Source: Medakamo hakoo
Taxonomy: Eukaryota > Chlorophyta > Trebouxiophyceae > Coccomyxaceae
Direction: 5' to 3'
NCBI GenBank assembly: GCA_026636295.1
Contig: CP089457.1
Span: forward strand, 577,501-605,000
DNA length: 27,500 nucleotides
In this document: positions 27,479-27,500 of the stretch, one piece after another
Layout: every line of letters begins with the position of its first letter
Position numbering within the stretch: position 1 is the stretch's first letter
Notes under the pieces: model-generated
Databases searched by the model: none
The model's input: only the letters and a program-made list of their open reading frames with translations
What the model was told of the DNA's origin: nothing
Program-made: the position numbers and the translations under genes

Positions 27479-27500
27479 GAGAAACGGCTACCACATCCAA

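Larger units (their letters stand above)
25305..27500. repeat. Right arm of rDNA inverted repeat
   Basis: This is the reverse-complement partner of 133-2328, with a constant coordinate sum of 27633 and no indel that I can find. It is cut by the window end inside the third 18S exon. See the left arm for content. Confidence 0.95.
26230..27500 (+). rRNA. 18S (SSU) rRNA gene, 5' part, second copy
   Basis: Exons are 26230-26264, 26686-27045 and 27479-27500 (cut by the window end), with the same two group I introns as the left copy. It starts TACCTGGTTGATCCTGCC and is transcribed rightward, away from the protein genes. The visible exons are identical to the left copy as far as I could compare them. 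Nothing suggests it is a broken gene. Confidence 0.97.

Noticed and set aside
1-27500. Nucleomorph chromosome, suggested by rDNA at both ends
   Set aside because: Known nucleomorph genomes are AT-rich, and those of chlorarachniophytes have tiny introns of about 18-21 nt. This DNA is strongly GC-rich with 90-340 nt introns. Plastid-type leaders also fit a host nuclear genome.
1-27500. Bacterial contamination, suggested by high GC and Der/EngA, CTP synthase and cysteine synthase
   Set aside because: Nuclear-type 18S, spliceosomal introns, a mitochondrial carrier, NSA2, a NAK kinase and targeting leaders are eukaryotic.
1-27500. Transposons, LTR elements or virus-like elements
   Set aside because: I saw no transposase, reverse transcriptase, integrase, capsid or terminal repeats. 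The only long repeat is the rDNA arm.

Overview
The window is nuclear DNA of a photosynthetic eukaryote, most likely a green alga. The coding DNA is very GC-rich, with G or C at most third codon positions. Genes are interrupted by spliceosomal introns of about 90-340 nt that begin GTGAG or GTGCG and end in AG. Several products point to a plastid: a Der/EngA GTPase with a leader, a plastid-type cysteine synthase, a PsbP-domain protein and a second protein with a thylakoid-lumen type leader. The 18S rRNA text looks green-algal to my eye. That placement is an inference from memory, not from a database comparison.

The layout is striking. Both ends carry the 5' part of a nuclear 18S rRNA gene, pointing outward: minus strand at 1-1403 and plus strand at 26230-27500. 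With their upstream transcribed spacer they form an inverted repeat in which position x on the left matches 27633-x on the right. I found no indel between positions 133 and 2328, and a diverged continuation runs to about 2600. Each 18S copy holds two small group I introns, one only 35 nt into the gene and one before GAGAAACGG, near E. coli position 323.

The island of about 22.4 kb between the arms holds fifteen protein genes. In order they are: S-adenosylmethionine carrier (-), CTP synthase (+), NAK-family protein kinase (+), JJJ1/DNAJC21-type J-protein (+), HAD phosphatase (-), myristoylated ankyrin protein with an MDM2-type RING (+), NSA2 (-), an unrecognised 85-aa protein (+), an Ala-rich 374-aa protein (-), a UBAC2-like rhomboid/UBA protein (+), Der/EngA GTPase (-), a lumenal protein (-), cysteine synthase (+), an unrecognised 179-aa protein (+) and a PsbP-domain protein (-).

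Packing is tight. Five divergent pairs share 160-450 bp and probably bidirectional promoters. Five convergent pairs end 23-181 bp apart. The genes look like ordinary housekeeping functions rather than one pathway, although three of them (JJJ1-type, NSA2, Der) belong to families that assemble large ribosomal subunits. The main question is whether the rDNA-island-rDNA layout is a real chromosome structure, for example a very small chromosome with subtelomeric rDNA, or an assembly product.
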